In this document: positions 28,122 to 37,669 of the stretch, one piece after another
Layout: every line of letters starts with the position of its first letter
Numbering within the stretch: the first letter of the stretch is position 1
Source: Pseudomonas triticifolii
Lineage (GTDB): Bacteria; Pseudomonadota; Gammaproteobacteria; Pseudomonadales; Pseudomonadaceae
Assembly (NCBI RefSeq): GCF_014358015.1
Contig: NZ_JACONV010000004.1
Coordinates: 208,738-272,737, forward strand
Length of the DNA: 64,000 bases
Reading direction: 5' to 3'
Translations under genes and position numbers: made by a program
Notes under the pieces: generated by a model
Databases searched by the model: none
Seen by the model: the letters and a program-made list of their open reading frames with translations, nothing else
What the model was told of the DNA's origin: nothing

Positions 28122-29413
28122 GGCTTGAACAAGGCCGCAATTGCCTGTGGACAGGACGGAAAATAGAAATGGACGTAAGAGGCGGTCAGGCGGCCATCAC
28201 GGTAGACCGCTTCGGCTCCGCGCCCGCCATTGGGGCTGACCCCTCGGGCAATCGGCTTTAGCTCGGTGGTGGTCAGCGAGTGGTGATAGGTGTGGCCGCG
28301 CAGCTCGCCTTCGGGCAGCCCGACTGATTGCAGGGCCAGCGCGGCCAGCCGTTTCTGCATCGCCGCTTCGCCTGCCAGCAGCCCCACCAGTGTGGCGCGC
28401 ACGCCCTCGACATCGATCAGCGCATCCAGCAGGTACAGCATGCCGCCACACTCGGCCAGCGTGGGTTTGCCTGCCGCATGGTGCGCCCTGATGTCTGCCA
28501 GCATCGTCGAGTTTGCAGACAGCTCGACGTGGTGCAACTCTGGATAGCCGCCGGGTAGATAGAGGCTATCGGTTTCAGGCAAATGGCTGTCGTGGATCGG
28601 CGAGAAAAACGTCAGTTCTGCGCCCATGTTGCGCAGCAGGTCGAGGCTGGCGCCATAGATGAACGCAAAGGCTTCGTCGCGCGCCACGGCTATGCGTACG
28701 CCGTCGAGCAGCGGCAGGATCTCGACCGGGTCGGGAGCCGTGAAGGTGACCGCTGGCGGCAAGGACACTTCGCAGGTGCTGGTCAGCGCCGCCGCTGCCA
28801 TGTCCAGACGCAGGTCCAGGTCATTGAGCTCGTTGGCCTGCACGAGCCCCAAATGACGGCTCGGCAGCTCGAAACCGGTTTCCCGCGACAAAGCACCGTA
28901 CCAGCGCAAACCTTCGGTCAGGCTGTTTTCCAGCAGTTGCGCGTGGCGCACGGTGCCGACGCGGTTGGCCAGCACCCCGGCAAACGGCAGGTCCGGCTGG
29001 TAGCGCGCCAGTCCCAGTGCCAAAGCACCGAAGGTCTGCGCCATGGCCGTGCCGTCAATCACACCGAGCACCGGCACACCGAAGTGGCGCGCCAGATCGG
29101 CGCTGGACGGCGTGCCGTCGAACAGCCCCATTACACCTTCAATCAGAATCAGGTCGGCTTCGCCAGCCGCTTCCCAGAGCAGGCGGCGACTCTCGTCTGC
29201 GCCGATCATCCACAGGTCCAGCTGATACACCGGCGCGCCGCTCGCGCGCTCCAGAATCATCGGATCGAGAAAGTCCGGCCCGCACTTGAAGACCCGGACC
29301 TTGCGGCCTTGATTACGATGCAGGCGGGCCAGTGCCGCGGTGACGGTGGTCTTGCCCTGGCCAGACGCGGGTGCGGCGATCAATACGGCGGGGCAATCCC
29401 TGGGGGTTCTCAT
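28118..29413 (-). CDS. cobB: Cobyrinate a,c-diamide synthase
   Basis: 431-residue glutamine amidotransferase (CobB/CbiA) forming the a and c amides of cobyrinate or hydrogenobyrinate. It has APASGQGKTTVT as P-loop, FKCGPDFLDP, and a class I glutaminase with LAECGGMLYLLD. The aerobic pathway uses hydrogenobyrinate as substrate. It starts 10 bases after cobO and leads into bluB with a 4-base overlap. It is unrelated to the sirtuin of the same name at 33433. Confidence 0.95.
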   Translation of the reverse strand: MRTPRDCPAVLIAAPASGQGKTTVTAALARLHRNQGRKVRVFKCGPDFLDPMILERASGAPVYQLDLWMIGADESRRLLWEAAGEADLILIEGVMGLFDGTPSSADLARHFGVPVLGVIDGTAMAQTFGALALGLARYQPDLPFAGVLANRVGTVRHAQLLENSLTEGLRWYGALSRETGFELPSRHLGLVQANELNDLDLRLDMAAAALTSTCEVSLPPAVTFTAPDPVEILPLLDGVRIAVARDEAFAFIYGASLDLLRNMGAELTFFSPIHDSHLPETDSLYLPGGYPELHHVELSANSTMLADIRAHHAAGKPTLAECGGMLYLLDALIDVEGVRATLVGLLAGEAAMQKRLAALALQSVGLPEGELRGHTYHHSLTTTELKPIARGVSPNGGRGAEAVYRDGRLTASYVHFYFPSCPQAIAALFKP

Positions 29414-29423
29414 GATCGGCCAC

Positions 29424-30035
29424 TCATAACTCGATACCTTTCTGCGCCCGAATGCCGGACTGGAACGCGTGTTTGACCACGCCGATATCGGAAACGGTAT
29501 CGGCCAGGTCGATCAATTCGGGTTTGGCACCACGACCAGTCACCACCACATGCTGCATGGGCGGGCGGGCTTGCAGGTCGCTCAATACTTGCTCAAGGTC
29601 CAGATAGCCATGCTTGAGGGCGATGTTCAACTCATCGAGCACCACCAGGCCAATAGTCGGGTCGCGCAGCATTTCCACACTCACGGCCCAGGCGGCTTCG
29701 GCCGCGGCGATGTCGCGCTGGCGATCCTGGGTTTCCCAAGTGAAGCCTTCGCCCATCACGTGGTAACGCACCTGCTCGGGGAAACGGCGAAAGAACATCT
29801 CTTCACCCGTGCTGTTCCGGCCTTTGATGAACTGCACCACGCCGCACTGCATGCCGTGGCCCATGGCGCGTGCGAGCATGCCGAACGCCGAACTGCTCTT
29901 GCCCTTGCCGTTGCCGGTCAGCACCAGTATCAGGCCGCATTCATTAGGAGAGCTGGCGATACGCTCATCCATCACGGCTTTCTTGCGCAGCATGCGCGCC
30001 AGATGGCGTTCGTCGCGTTCGGGGGATTCGTTCAT
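29424..30035 (-). CDS. cobO: Corrinoid adenosyltransferase
   Basis: 203-residue CobA/CobO-type ATP:cob(I)alamin adenosyltransferase. Its P-loop reads TGNGKGKSSSAFG, followed by GVVQFIKG and VVLDELNIALKHGYL; RGAKPELIDLADTVS is near the C-terminus. It is the first gene of the cob operon. The ATG at 30035 with GGAGAG upstream is chosen; the frame that extends to 30221 runs into the riboswitch and is not coding. Confidence 0.95.
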   Translation of the reverse strand: MNESPERDERHLARMLRKKAVMDERIASSPNECGLILVLTGNGKGKSSSAFGMLARAMGHGMQCGVVQFIKGRNSTGEEMFFRRFPEQVRYHVMGEGFTWETQDRQRDIAAAEAAWAVSVEMLRDPTIGLVVLDELNIALKHGYLDLEQVLSDLQARPPMQHVVVTGRGAKPELIDLADTVSDIGVVKHAFQSGIRAQKGIEL

Positions 30036-30144
30036 CTCGGCTCTCCGCTTTGGGGGGTCGCGAAAGCAGACGGAAGGACAGCACTGAACAGCACGGCAAC
30101 GCCCTGCACAGAGCATCACCCTCCGTGATGCCATTGAGTATTTC

Positions 30145-30335
30145 AGGCCGGTCTCCGGGCTCATGAGCGGGTCATCCCGGCTGCACGCCTTCCCATGTCG
30201 AAACACAGTGGCACGATGCACAGCCTTGACTCATTTACCGTTGCGGGGGCAGCGCCGGAATCGGGTCGAATGACCCTCACCGGCTTCCCTGTTTCACCCT
30301 GCCAATCGGGAAGATTGCAGAGCACCTGAAACAAA
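30145..30335 (-). ncRNA. Cobalamin (B12) riboswitch
   Basis: Minus-strand leader 110 bases before cobO. It contains the conserved pieces in order: AGGTGCTCT-like start, GGGTGAAACAGGGAAGCCGGTG, CGCTGCCCCCGCAACGGTAA, a TGCCACTG, a GGGAAGGCG and the terminal B12 box AGCCCGGAGACCGGCC at 30146-30161. Binding of adenosylcobalamin would repress the downstream operon. The outer boundaries are approximate. Because the leader ends close to cobO, translational as well as transcriptional control is possible. Confidence 0.93.
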
Positions 30336-30502
30336 CCGCGAAGGGTAGAGGGTTGGGGGTGGAGCGTCAATCGACACTGCAGCGTAATGGCATATAGGCC
30401 ATTCACTTGCCTGGCGCAGCCAATCCCTGCACACAATTGAACCTCAGCGAACGGGGTGTCTCTATCCCTTACGGACCAAGCCTTTCTCGATGGAGATTCA
30501 CC

Positions 30503-31831
30503 ATGTTCAAAATCAGACCACAGTACGCCGTACTGCTTCTGCTCGCAGGCGGCCTTGCGGCATGCGGCGAGTCTTCGACCCTGCAGGTCTCGGACGGAAC
30601 GGGACCCTCTCCGAAATTGCCGGAACCCAACAAAACGCTGATCCCCACGGTCAATATCGCCCCAGCCGTCGGCTGGGAGAAAGACGCCAAGCCGGTAGCC
30701 GCGCCAGGCACGCAGGTCGGTGCCTTCGCCGAACATCTGGATCACCCGCGCTGGCTCTACGTGCTGCCCAATGGCGACGTGCTGGTCGCGGAAACCAATT
30801 CGCCGGCCAAGCCGGATGACGGTAAAGGCATTCGTGGCTGGGTCATGGAAAAGGTCATGGGCCGCGCCGGTGCGGGCGTGCCGAGCGCCAACCGTATCAC
30901 CTTGCTGCGCGACACCAACCATGACGGTGTGGCGGAAACCCGCAGCGTCTTTCTGCAGAACCTCAACTCGCCGTTCGGCATGACCCTGGTCGGCAACAAG
31001 CTGTACGTGGCCGATACCGATCGGCTGATCAGCTTCCCTTATGAAAGCGGCCAGACCTCGATCAGTGCCCAGCCAACCAAAGTGGTCGACCTGCCGGGCG
31101 GCACGCTGAATCACCACTGGACCAAGAACGTCATTGCCAGCAAGGACGGCAGCAAGCTGTACGTCACCGTCGGTTCCAACAGTAACGTGGCCGAGAACGG
31201 CATGGACAAGGAAGAAGGCCGCGCAGCGATCTGGGAAGTGGACGCGGCCACTGGAAGCCATCGCATCTTCGCCTCGGGGCTGCGCAACCCCAACGGCATG
31301 GACTGGGAACCCACCACTGGCAAGCTATGGACAGCCGTCAACGAGCGTGACGAGATCGGCAGCGATCTGGTGCCCGATTACGTGACTTCGGTGCAGGATG
31401 GCGGTTTCTATGGCTGGCCTTACAGCTACTACGGCCAGCACGTCGACGAACGCGTCAAGCCGCAGAACCCGGCACTGGTCGCCAAGGCTATCGCCCCGGA
31501 CTACGCCGTCGGCCCGCATACCGCCTCACTGGGTCTGGTCTTCGCCGATGGCAAGACGCTGGCGGCACCGTTCAACGAGGGGATGTTCATCGGCCAGCAC
31601 GGCTCCTGGAACCGTAAACCGCACAGCGGCTACAAGGTGGTGTTCGTACCATTCAGCGGCGGCAAACCCAATGGCGCGCCGGTGGATGTACTGACCGGCT
31701 TTCTCAACAGCGACGAAAAAGCCATGGGCCGTCCGGTAGGCGTGGTGAATGACCATCACGGCGGACTGTTGGTGGCCGATGACGTGGGCAACAAGATCTG
31801 GCGAGTGACGTCGGTGAAGGCGGCTCAGTAG
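30503..31831 (+). CDS. Sorbosone-dehydrogenase-like quinoprotein lipoprotein
   Basis: 442-residue beta-propeller of the PQQ-dependent sugar/sorbosone dehydrogenase family. The lipobox is [12 protein letters not shown], so it is anchored in the envelope. Propeller landmarks are [33 protein letters not shown] and [17 protein letters not shown] near the C-terminus. The physiological substrate is not known; soluble aldose dehydrogenase homologues use PQQ. The ATG at 30503 with TGGAGATT upstream gives the lipoprotein signal. It is divergent from the cob riboswitch leader. Confidence 0.88.
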   Translation: MFKIRPQYAVLLLLAGGLAACGESSTLQVSDGTGPSPKLPEPNKTLIPTVNIAPAVGWEKDAKPVAAPGTQVGAFAEHLDHPRWLYVLPNGDVLVAETNSPAKPDDGKGIRGWVMEKVMGRAGAGVPSANRITLLRDTNHDGVAETRSVFLQNLNSPFGMTLVGNKLYVADTDRLISFPYESGQTSISAQPTKVVDLPGGTLNHHWTKNVIASKDGSKLYVTVGSNSNVAENGMDKEEGRAAIWEVDAATGSHRIFASGLRNPNGMDWEPTTGKLWTAVNERDEIGSDLVPDYVTSVQDGGFYGWPYSYYGQHVDERVKPQNPALVAKAIAPDYAVGPHTASLGLVFADGKTLAAPFNEGMFIGQHGSWNRKPHSGYKVVFVPFSGGKPNGAPVDVLTGFLNSDEKAMGRPVGVVNDHHGGLLVADDVGNKIWRVTSVKAAQ

Positions 31832-31858
31832 ATACAAGACGCCTCAGGGAGTAAGTTT

Positions 31859-31944
31859 GTGGGAGGCGGTTTGCCGGCGATGGGGCTATTTCAGGCGCTG
31901 AGAGCGCTGACCAAAAAACCGAACCGCCGACAAGCCACCTCCCA
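31859..31944. repeat. REP inverted pair (REPIN-like)
   Basis: GTGGGAGGCGGTTTGCCGGCGA and, in inverse orientation, CGCCGACAAGCCACCTCCCA (both split here from a pair of about 86 bp). The pattern recurs six times in this window. Confidence 0.85.
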
Positions 31945-32002
31945 GACTCCCTTGCCAACTGCCAGACATCGGCGGGCGCTTGCACCATCGAAACGGCGGT
32001 AA

Positions 32003-32548
32003 TCAGGGACGATTCTGCGCCAGGTTCGACGGCTGGATCACGCGTTTGGCGTTAAGGTAGGCTTTCTGCCAATACGGTTTGTCGAGGCTGTCGAGCTTGA
32101 CGGTGCCGCCGGTGGCAGGGGCATGTACGAAGCGGCCCTCCCCGACGTAGATACCGGCATGGGAGACCTGCGAGCCACCAGAAGTAGCGAAGAACACCAG
32201 ATCCCCTGACTGCAATTGCTCGCGGCGCACGTTCGGCGCGCCCATCACCACCATGTCTCGGGTCGAACGAGGGAGCGAGATACCGGCCGCATCACGATAG
32301 ACATAGCCGATCAGGCCACTGCAATCGAAACCCGAATCCGGCGTGTTGCCACCCCAGCGATAAGGCGTGCCGACCAGACCCAACGCACGAAACAGCACGT
32401 CTTCGGCAGCCGGGGAAAGAATCTGGGGAGGTGCGGTGACCACCGGACGCTGAACGATCCGGGGCGAGGCAGGCGGCGGCGGTGCGCTGGCACAGGCGCC
32501 AAGCAACGCAGCTAAGGAAAGCACCATCAGGCGCAAAGCAATCGACAT
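32003..32548 (-). CDS. NlpC/P60 peptidoglycan hydrolase lipoprotein
   Basis: 181-residue C40 peptidase, probably a D,L-endopeptidase cutting peptidoglycan peptides at the outer membrane. The lipobox LAALLGACAS is followed by a proline-rich linker. The catalytic Cys is in GFDCSGLIGYVY, the His in VSHAGIYVG, and the third polar residue near RFVHAPATGG. The ATG at 32548 is used; an in-frame GTG two codons upstream is possible. A paralogue lies directly upstream. Confidence 0.92.
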   Translation of the reverse strand: MSIALRLMVLSLAALLGACASAPPPPASPRIVQRPVVTAPPQILSPAAEDVLFRALGLVGTPYRWGGNTPDSGFDCSGLIGYVYRDAAGISLPRSTRDMVVMGAPNVRREQLQSGDLVFFATSGGSQVSHAGIYVGEGRFVHAPATGGTVKLDSLDKPYWQKAYLNAKRVIQPSNLAQNRP

Positions 32549-32594
32549 AACCACAACAACCTGATCTGGATGCGGCTTACGCTGCCGAGAAGCT

Positions 32595-32628
32595 CAAAAA
32601 CGCAGACAGGCCACTGGCCTGTCTGCGT
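32595..32628 (-). terminator. Strong rho-independent terminator after NlpC/P60 gene
   Basis: 14-bp perfect arms (ACGCAGACAGGCCA and its complement) around a one-base centre at 32600-32628, followed on the minus strand by TTTTTG. It separates the two NlpC/P60 genes. Confidence 0.9.
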
Positions 32629-32634
32629 ATCCCA

Positions 32635-33357
32635 TTATTTACGGCGTTTTACGACGGTCTTGACTGTAGTCGAGGTCATGGCGGTTGTCTGCGTGGCTTC
32701 GGCAGGGGCTTTCACCGCGACCGTGCCAGGTGCCATTGCCAGCGGACGCTTGGCTTCGATGAAGGTCTTGCTCCAGTAGGCATCATCGAGGCTGTCGATG
32801 CGCACACCGCCACTACGACGGCTGCTGGAGTGGATGAACTGGTCGTTGCCTGCATAGATCGCTGCATGGCTGACACGTCCACGGCCGCGCGTGCTGAAGA
32901 AAAGCAGATCGCCCGGCTTGAGATTGTTGCGCGAGACCAGAGGCGCATCGACATTGATCATTTCGCGCGTGGAGCGTGGCAGGTTCATGCCCGCCTCTTC
33001 ACGAAACAGGTAGCCGATGAAACCGCTGCAATCGAAACCCGAACGGGTCGACGTGCCGCCGAACTGGTAACGCGTACCGATCAGGGCCTTGCCACGTTCA
33101 AGGATACTGTCGGCCAGAACCGGCAGTTTGTAGGATTGGTTGTCAGAGAACTGAGCCAGCTCGTCTTCGGTGGCCAGTTCGTCCTGCAGGGTGGCGGCGT
33201 CGGCGCGATGGGCAGCGGACTGTGCAGTGACGGTGTTCTGGTAACGAGGCTTTGGCTGAACCTGATCGTGCTGCGCAACCGGCATATTGGCCGAGCAACC
33301 GAACAGGAACGTAACGAGTGCGAGTGGCACGAGGGGTGCGAAGCGAACAACTTGCAT
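32635..33357 (-). CDS. NlpC/P60 peptidoglycan hydrolase lipoprotein (second copy)
   Basis: 240-residue paralogue of the neighbouring gene, with a lipobox VTFLFGCSA and an extra 80-residue spacer before the C40 domain. Cys in GFDCSGFIGYLF, His in RVSHAAIYAG and QFIHSSSR make the active site. A Lys/Arg/Thr-rich C-terminal tail ends VVKRRK and may bind DNA or wall polymers. The ATG at 33357 is taken over a GTG at 33363. The strong terminator just after the stop suggests that it is transcribed alone. Confidence 0.92.
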   Translation of the reverse strand: MQVVRFAPLVPLALVTFLFGCSANMPVAQHDQVQPKPRYQNTVTAQSAAHRADAATLQDELATEDELAQFSDNQSYKLPVLADSILERGKALIGTRYQFGGTSTRSGFDCSGFIGYLFREEAGMNLPRSTREMINVDAPLVSRNNLKPGDLLFFSTRGRGRVSHAAIYAGNDQFIHSSSRRSGGVRIDSLDDAYWSKTFIEAKRPLAMAPGTVAVKAPAEATQTTAMTSTTVKTVVKRRK

Positions 33358-33432
33358 GAGCACGACCGTGGCTGAACTGTTAAGAAGGCGAGACTATGCC
33401 CGCTATGAAAGTGATTTGCAAATTCAATCGAA

Positions 33433-34197
33433 CTAAATGTGACTTATCAGTTTTTCCATGACATGTGCCGCCCTGCACTTCAAAAAGACGTCCATTTGCG
33501 CGCTGTGATCGGTTGGCTCAGGATTGATTTCAGCCGTAAAACCCCCGGAAACCCGGGTCCTGATCACAGGTTCATGGATATACGGGAAGCTCGCCGTGGT
33601 GCCGATGCTCACCACGGCGTCATAGCCTTTAGCCAGTTGTTCATACAGTGTTTCCAGGGCTCGTTCCGGGAGCATTTCCTGAAAAAGAACGACGGACGGT
33701 CGCAAAACGCCATCACAGATGGAGCACAGCGGCGGCAAAGGGCGATCAAGGTGTTCACTCAGGCCTGCATCCTGCGCGCCGCACGACTGACAGAACAGCG
33801 GCGACATCTGTCCATGGATCTCGATCAGCCTGTCTGGAGGGCTGCCAGCGGCACGATGGTAGCCATCGACGTTTTGGGTCAGCACCCAGCATTCAGGTTT
33901 GATGCGCTGCAATTGGGCGATCGCGTAGTGCGCGGAGTTGGGCTGGCCACCCAGACACGCCTTGCCCAGTTGAGCGATGTACTTCCAGCACAACGCAGGA
34001 TCGCGGCGCAACATCGGCCCGGACAAGGCCACCTCTATCGGCAGGCCATCATCGGTTCTGCCGTTATAGAGCCCGCCAACGCCGCGATAGGTCGGCAAAC
34101 CCGAATCAGCCGAAAGGCCGGCACCGGTAATGATCAGGATCCGCTGTGCATGGCGCAGTGCGGCTGCCGTTTGCATCAACAGCGCCTCGTCTACCAC
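33433..34197 (-). CDS. NAD-dependent protein deacylase, SIR2 family
   Basis: 254-residue sirtuin. NAD-binding ITGAGLSADSGLPTYRG, TQNVDGYH and the catalytic His in EIHGQMSPLFC are clear. Two CxxC pairs (CQSC and CSIC) would hold zinc. The usual bacterial class III residues Tyr and Arg in the acyl pocket cannot be identified with confidence, so substrate acyl type is open. Its start overlaps the 3' end of hda by 7 bases, so the two are probably co-translated. Confidence 0.9.
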   Translation of the reverse strand: MVDEALLMQTAAALRHAQRILIITGAGLSADSGLPTYRGVGGLYNGRTDDGLPIEVALSGPMLRRDPALCWKYIAQLGKACLGGQPNSAHYAIAQLQRIKPECWVLTQNVDGYHRAAGSPPDRLIEIHGQMSPLFCQSCGAQDAGLSEHLDRPLPPLCSICDGVLRPSVVLFQEMLPERALETLYEQLAKGYDAVVSIGTTASFPYIHEPVIRTRVSGGFTAEINPEPTDHSAQMDVFLKCRAAHVMEKLISHI

Positions 34198-34895
34198 CCA
34201 AGCGTCTCTTTGAGAAAGGGAATGGTGAGCTTGCGCTTCTCCTGAAGCGAGGCCTGATCCAGACGCTCCAGCAGCTCGAACAGCGCGCTCATGCTGCGGG
34301 TGCCACGCGTGAGGATGAAATGCCCGACTTCATCGGTCAGGTGCAGGCCACGGCGCGAGGCACGCAGCTGCAAGGCACGCAGCTTGTCTTCATCGGACAG
34401 GCCACGCATCTGGAACACCAGCGCCATGGTCAGGCGCGACTTGAGGTCCGGCAGCTTGACCGGCAGTTCACGTGGCGACTTGGAAGCCGCAATCAAGAGA
34501 CGTCGGCCACTGTCACGCAGGCGGTTGAACAGGTGAAACAGGGCCTCTTCCCATTCTGGCTTGCCAACCACCGCCTGCAGGTCGTCCAGGCACACCAGCT
34601 CGTACTGCTCCAGATGGTCGAACAGCTCGATGCCTTCGTCGATGACTTCGGCCAATGGCAAATAAACCGCAGGCTCGCCCATCTGTTCGAAGCGCAGGCA
34701 GGCCGCCTGCAACAAATGCGTGCGCCCTACCCCGTCCTTGCCCCATAGATAGATGAGGCTTTCCGTCCACCCGGCGTCGGCTTCGCACAGCCGCTCGACA
34801 TAGCCGAGTGCAGCGGCATTGGCGCCTGGATAGTAATTGACGAAAGTGGCGTCATCACGCAGACGCACACTCAGGGGCAGCTGAATCGGTTTCAT
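34191..34895 (-). CDS. hda: DnaA regulatory inactivator Hda
   Basis: 234-residue AAA+ DnaA-like protein. Hda, with the DNA-bound sliding clamp, promotes hydrolysis of DnaA-ATP to prevent re-initiation. The N-terminal clamp-binding peptide appears as QLPLSVRL, and the P-loop reads GKDGVGRTHLL, with the Arg typical of Hda. Walker B is YELVCLDDLQAV. The ATG at 34895 gives the family length. Upstream lies the permease gene on the same strand, 217 bases away. Confidence 0.94.
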   Translation of the reverse strand: MKPIQLPLSVRLRDDATFVNYYPGANAAALGYVERLCEADAGWTESLIYLWGKDGVGRTHLLQAACLRFEQMGEPAVYLPLAEVIDEGIELFDHLEQYELVCLDDLQAVVGKPEWEEALFHLFNRLRDSGRRLLIAASKSPRELPVKLPDLKSRLTMALVFQMRGLSDEDKLRALQLRASRRGLHLTDEVGHFILTRGTRSMSALFELLERLDQASLQEKRKLTIPFLKETLGW

Positions 34896-35112
34896 GCTGA
34901 CTAGCGGTTCATGCGAACCGCCAAGGGCCTCTGTGTAAAGTGCGCAAAGTTTATACCCGTGACGCTGGTCGCACAATGCGACAGACCCCAAGCAAAATCA
35001 AAGGGTTGCGTCAGGCCGTGTAAAGCGAAGGTACGTATTGGGTGTTTAGCGCCTCTCGATGGACACAGCATCTGCCCATCAGGAGGCTCATGGCATCAAG
35101 GCTCAAAAGCCC

Positions 35113-36186
35113 TTATAAATCGGGGTCTTCGGCCCCGGCGTAGATCTCCGAATCCTTATAAACGTCATGAACGTGGCGCACCAGCACCATGATCACGGCC
35201 GCCACCGGCAAGGCGAGCAGGATGCCGGTAAAACCGAACAGTTCGCCACCGGCAAGGATCGCGAAGATCACCGCCACCGGGTGCAGACCGATACGATCAC
35301 CCACCAGTAACGGCGTGAGCACCATGCCTTCCAGCGCCTGGCCGATCATGAACACCGCAACGATGCCCATCATCGGATACAGATCGCCGCCGAACTGGAA
35401 CAATCCGGCCACCAGCGCCGCACCGATCCCGATCACGAAGCCCATATAAGGCACGATGGCCGCAAGACCGGCAATCACGCCGATCAACAACCCCAGTTCC
35501 AGCCCGACCAGCATCAGACCCGCTGCGTAGATCACACCCAGGCCGACCATGACCAGCAACTGTCCGCGAATGAACGCGCCCAGTACTTCATGACACTCAC
35601 CCGCCAGCTTGACGATCTGCCCTTCGCGCTGACGAGGCAACAGACCGCGAATCTTGCCCATCATCACGTCCCAGTCGCGCAGCAGGTAGAAACACACCAC
35701 CGGGATCAGCACCAGATTGGTCAGCCAGCCGATCAGCGCCAGACTCGACGCGGTGGCCTGCGACAGAACGATGGAAACGATGTCGCCGGCCTGCCCCATG
35801 TGCTCGGACAGCGCGGCTTTGATCTTGTCGAACTTCCAGAACCCGTCAGACAGCCCGAACTTGGCCTGCACCCACGGCAAGGCCGAGTGCTGCAGCCAGT
35901 CGAGCATTTGCGGGGCCAGCTCGTACAGACGATACAACTGCTTGGCGAGCATCGGCACGAGCACCAACAGCAGCGCCATCAGTACCAGCGTGAACAGGCC
36001 GAAGACCGCCACTACGCTGAGCGTGCGCGACATCCCTGCACGCTCCAGGCGATCCACCAGCGGATCGCCCATGTAGGCCAGCAACAGCGCCACCAGAAAC
36101 GGGGTGAGGATCGTGTGCAGCAGCACCACGAATACCACCACCAGGGCCAGTCCGCCGATCCAGAACCAACGTCGCGTATCAGTCAT
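35113..36186 (-). CDS. AI-2E family transporter (PerM-like permease)
   Basis: 357-residue membrane protein with about eight segments, belonging to the UPF0118/AI-2E transporter family. Recognisable are HTILTPFLVALLLAYMGDPLVDRLERAG at the N-terminus (residues 23-50) and LEGMVLTPLLVGDRIGLHPVAV near the C-terminus (residues 286-307). Members export various compounds, and some act as Na+/H+ antiporters; no substrate can be assigned. The ATG at 36186 with GAGAG upstream was chosen over a TTG one codon before. It is followed by hda. Confidence 0.9.
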   Translation of the reverse strand: MTDTRRWFWIGGLALVVVFVVLLHTILTPFLVALLLAYMGDPLVDRLERAGMSRTLSVVAVFGLFTLVLMALLLVLVPMLAKQLYRLYELAPQMLDWLQHSALPWVQAKFGLSDGFWKFDKIKAALSEHMGQAGDIVSIVLSQATASSLALIGWLTNLVLIPVVCFYLLRDWDVMMGKIRGLLPRQREGQIVKLAGECHEVLGAFIRGQLLVMVGLGVIYAAGLMLVGLELGLLIGVIAGLAAIVPYMGFVIGIGAALVAGLFQFGGDLYPMMGIVAVFMIGQALEGMVLTPLLVGDRIGLHPVAVIFAILAGGELFGFTGILLALPVAAVIMVLVRHVHDVYKDSEIYAGAEDPDL

Positions 36187-36224
36187 CAATGTCTCTCAAC
36201 CCAAGTAAAAGTGCGCTTGCCGGA

Positions 36225-37316
36225 TTACCAGCGGAAATACAATTGTGGCGCAGCCGCCGGGACAATCATGGGAGCTGGCGCCGACGCAGGTGCCGTGGCA
36301 GGTGCGGAGGCATCAATCGGTGCGGCAGGCGCAGGCGGTGTTGCCGTTGCAGCCGCTGCCTCGCTCGCCGGCACTTCCTGAAGCTTGGCCAGCGACATTT
36401 GCGAACGAAGCTGATCGGCACTGCCGTTGACTTCGAACGTCACGCGATCCCCCTCGACCAGCTTCACCCGCACGCCGAACGGATCGAGCAATTGCAGCAA
36501 TTGTGCGTAACGCTCAAGGTTCATGCCCTGCACCTGCATAAGCAGGCCGGTGGATTGCCCCGGCTTGGCCACGAAGCGTGGGGCCAGACGCTGACTGACA
36601 GCCAGCATGACGGCGTCGGCCAACGCCTCTGAACTGGCCCCGGTCGCGGTGCCCTGCTCGCGCTGCTCACCCAGCCACAGACGCCACTTGCCTTGCCATT
36701 GCCCGGCTTCCTCGCGGGCATGGACCGCCAGAATTGCATCGGCGCCATAGCGCTCCGACGCGTCCTTGAGCGGTGCAGCGTCGGTACCCTCCAGTGTCTT
36801 GGCGGTGCCGATACCCTGCTCGCTCAAGTCAGCCAGCGGCAAACGCAACGGCAGCCCCCGGTGCTGCGCGGCGCGGCGCAGCGGCTCGGCCGATGCCTGA
36901 CCGTCGCCGACGAGATTGGAGCCTTCGACCGAGTCATTCAGCCACCAGCCCAGGATCGACGGGCGGTTGCTGCCCCAGATCGGCAGACCTGCCTGTCGCA
37001 GTGCACGATCAGTGGTGGCTGGGTCGAAATCGACCAACAAGGTTTCAGGCGGCCCGGCTTCATAGCCGTACTGGCTGATGATCTGCTGAGGGTCCTTGCG
37101 CAGCGCGGCAATTGCCGAACCTTGAGCAGCCTTGGCGTCGCCGGTCAGGCGCAGTACCAGCGTGTCGACGGCCGCTTGAGTGGCACGGGCTCGCTCATCA
37201 GGCGACTGGCCACTGACCGGTTCGCGCACCTGATAGAGATTGTTCACTGTTTCGGCAAGGGTCGGCAGGCTGAACAGGGACAGGCAGCCGACTAAAAGAA
37301 TTCTGGAAAAACGCAT
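36225..37316 (-). CDS. DUF2066 periplasmic protein
   Basis: 363-residue exported protein with a signal peptide (about residues 1-21, ending LPTLAET). DUF2066 follows, with YQVREPVSGQSPDERARA at its start. The last 60 residues are Ala/Pro-rich. Function is unknown, but the gene is conserved between hda/permease and purM in pseudomonads. It is divergent from purM with about 350 bases between. Confidence 0.88.
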   Translation of the reverse strand: MRFSRILLVGCLSLFSLPTLAETVNNLYQVREPVSGQSPDERARATQAAVDTLVLRLTGDAKAAQGSAIAALRKDPQQIISQYGYEAGPPETLLVDFDPATTDRALRQAGLPIWGSNRPSILGWWLNDSVEGSNLVGDGQASAEPLRRAAQHRGLPLRLPLADLSEQGIGTAKTLEGTDAAPLKDASERYGADAILAVHAREEAGQWQGKWRLWLGEQREQGTATGASSEALADAVMLAVSQRLAPRFVAKPGQSTGLLMQVQGMNLERYAQLLQLLDPFGVRVKLVEGDRVTFEVNGSADQLRSQMSLAKLQEVPASEAAAATATPPAPAAPIDASAPATAPASAPAPMIVPAAAPQLYFRW

Positions 37317-37669
37317 GGACAGTTCCCGAACGGAAAAAAGTAAAGAACAGCAGTCTCAGGAGGGTTTCAAATGGCGTGATGAGCCTAGGACAGCGGTTCG
37401 CCACCATTCATTCAATCCCCCTTTAAAGTACACCCTAAACGCTTGCAGACGAACCGACAGGGCTCAACCTGCGCGGTTTATTTTGTAGAACCCCCTCCTA
37501 CCGTCGGCGCAAGGATGGCCCCACGAGGGCAAGCCTGATAAAATCGCGCGCCTTCGCAGACCGGCAATCGCGATGACCCAACCTGGCACTGCGCACCTGG
37601 CGCTTTGCTGAACAGGACCCATCGCAGCGGTCGATACCTCCGAATCCCCCCTAAAGGCCTGGATTTTTT
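37317..37669. other. Divergent gap between DUF2066 gene and purM
   Basis: 353 bases without a gene. The purM ATG at 37670 is preceded by a weak ribosome site. I see no clear operator, terminator or repeat in this stretch; both promoters must lie here, but neither can be placed with confidence. Confidence 0.5.
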
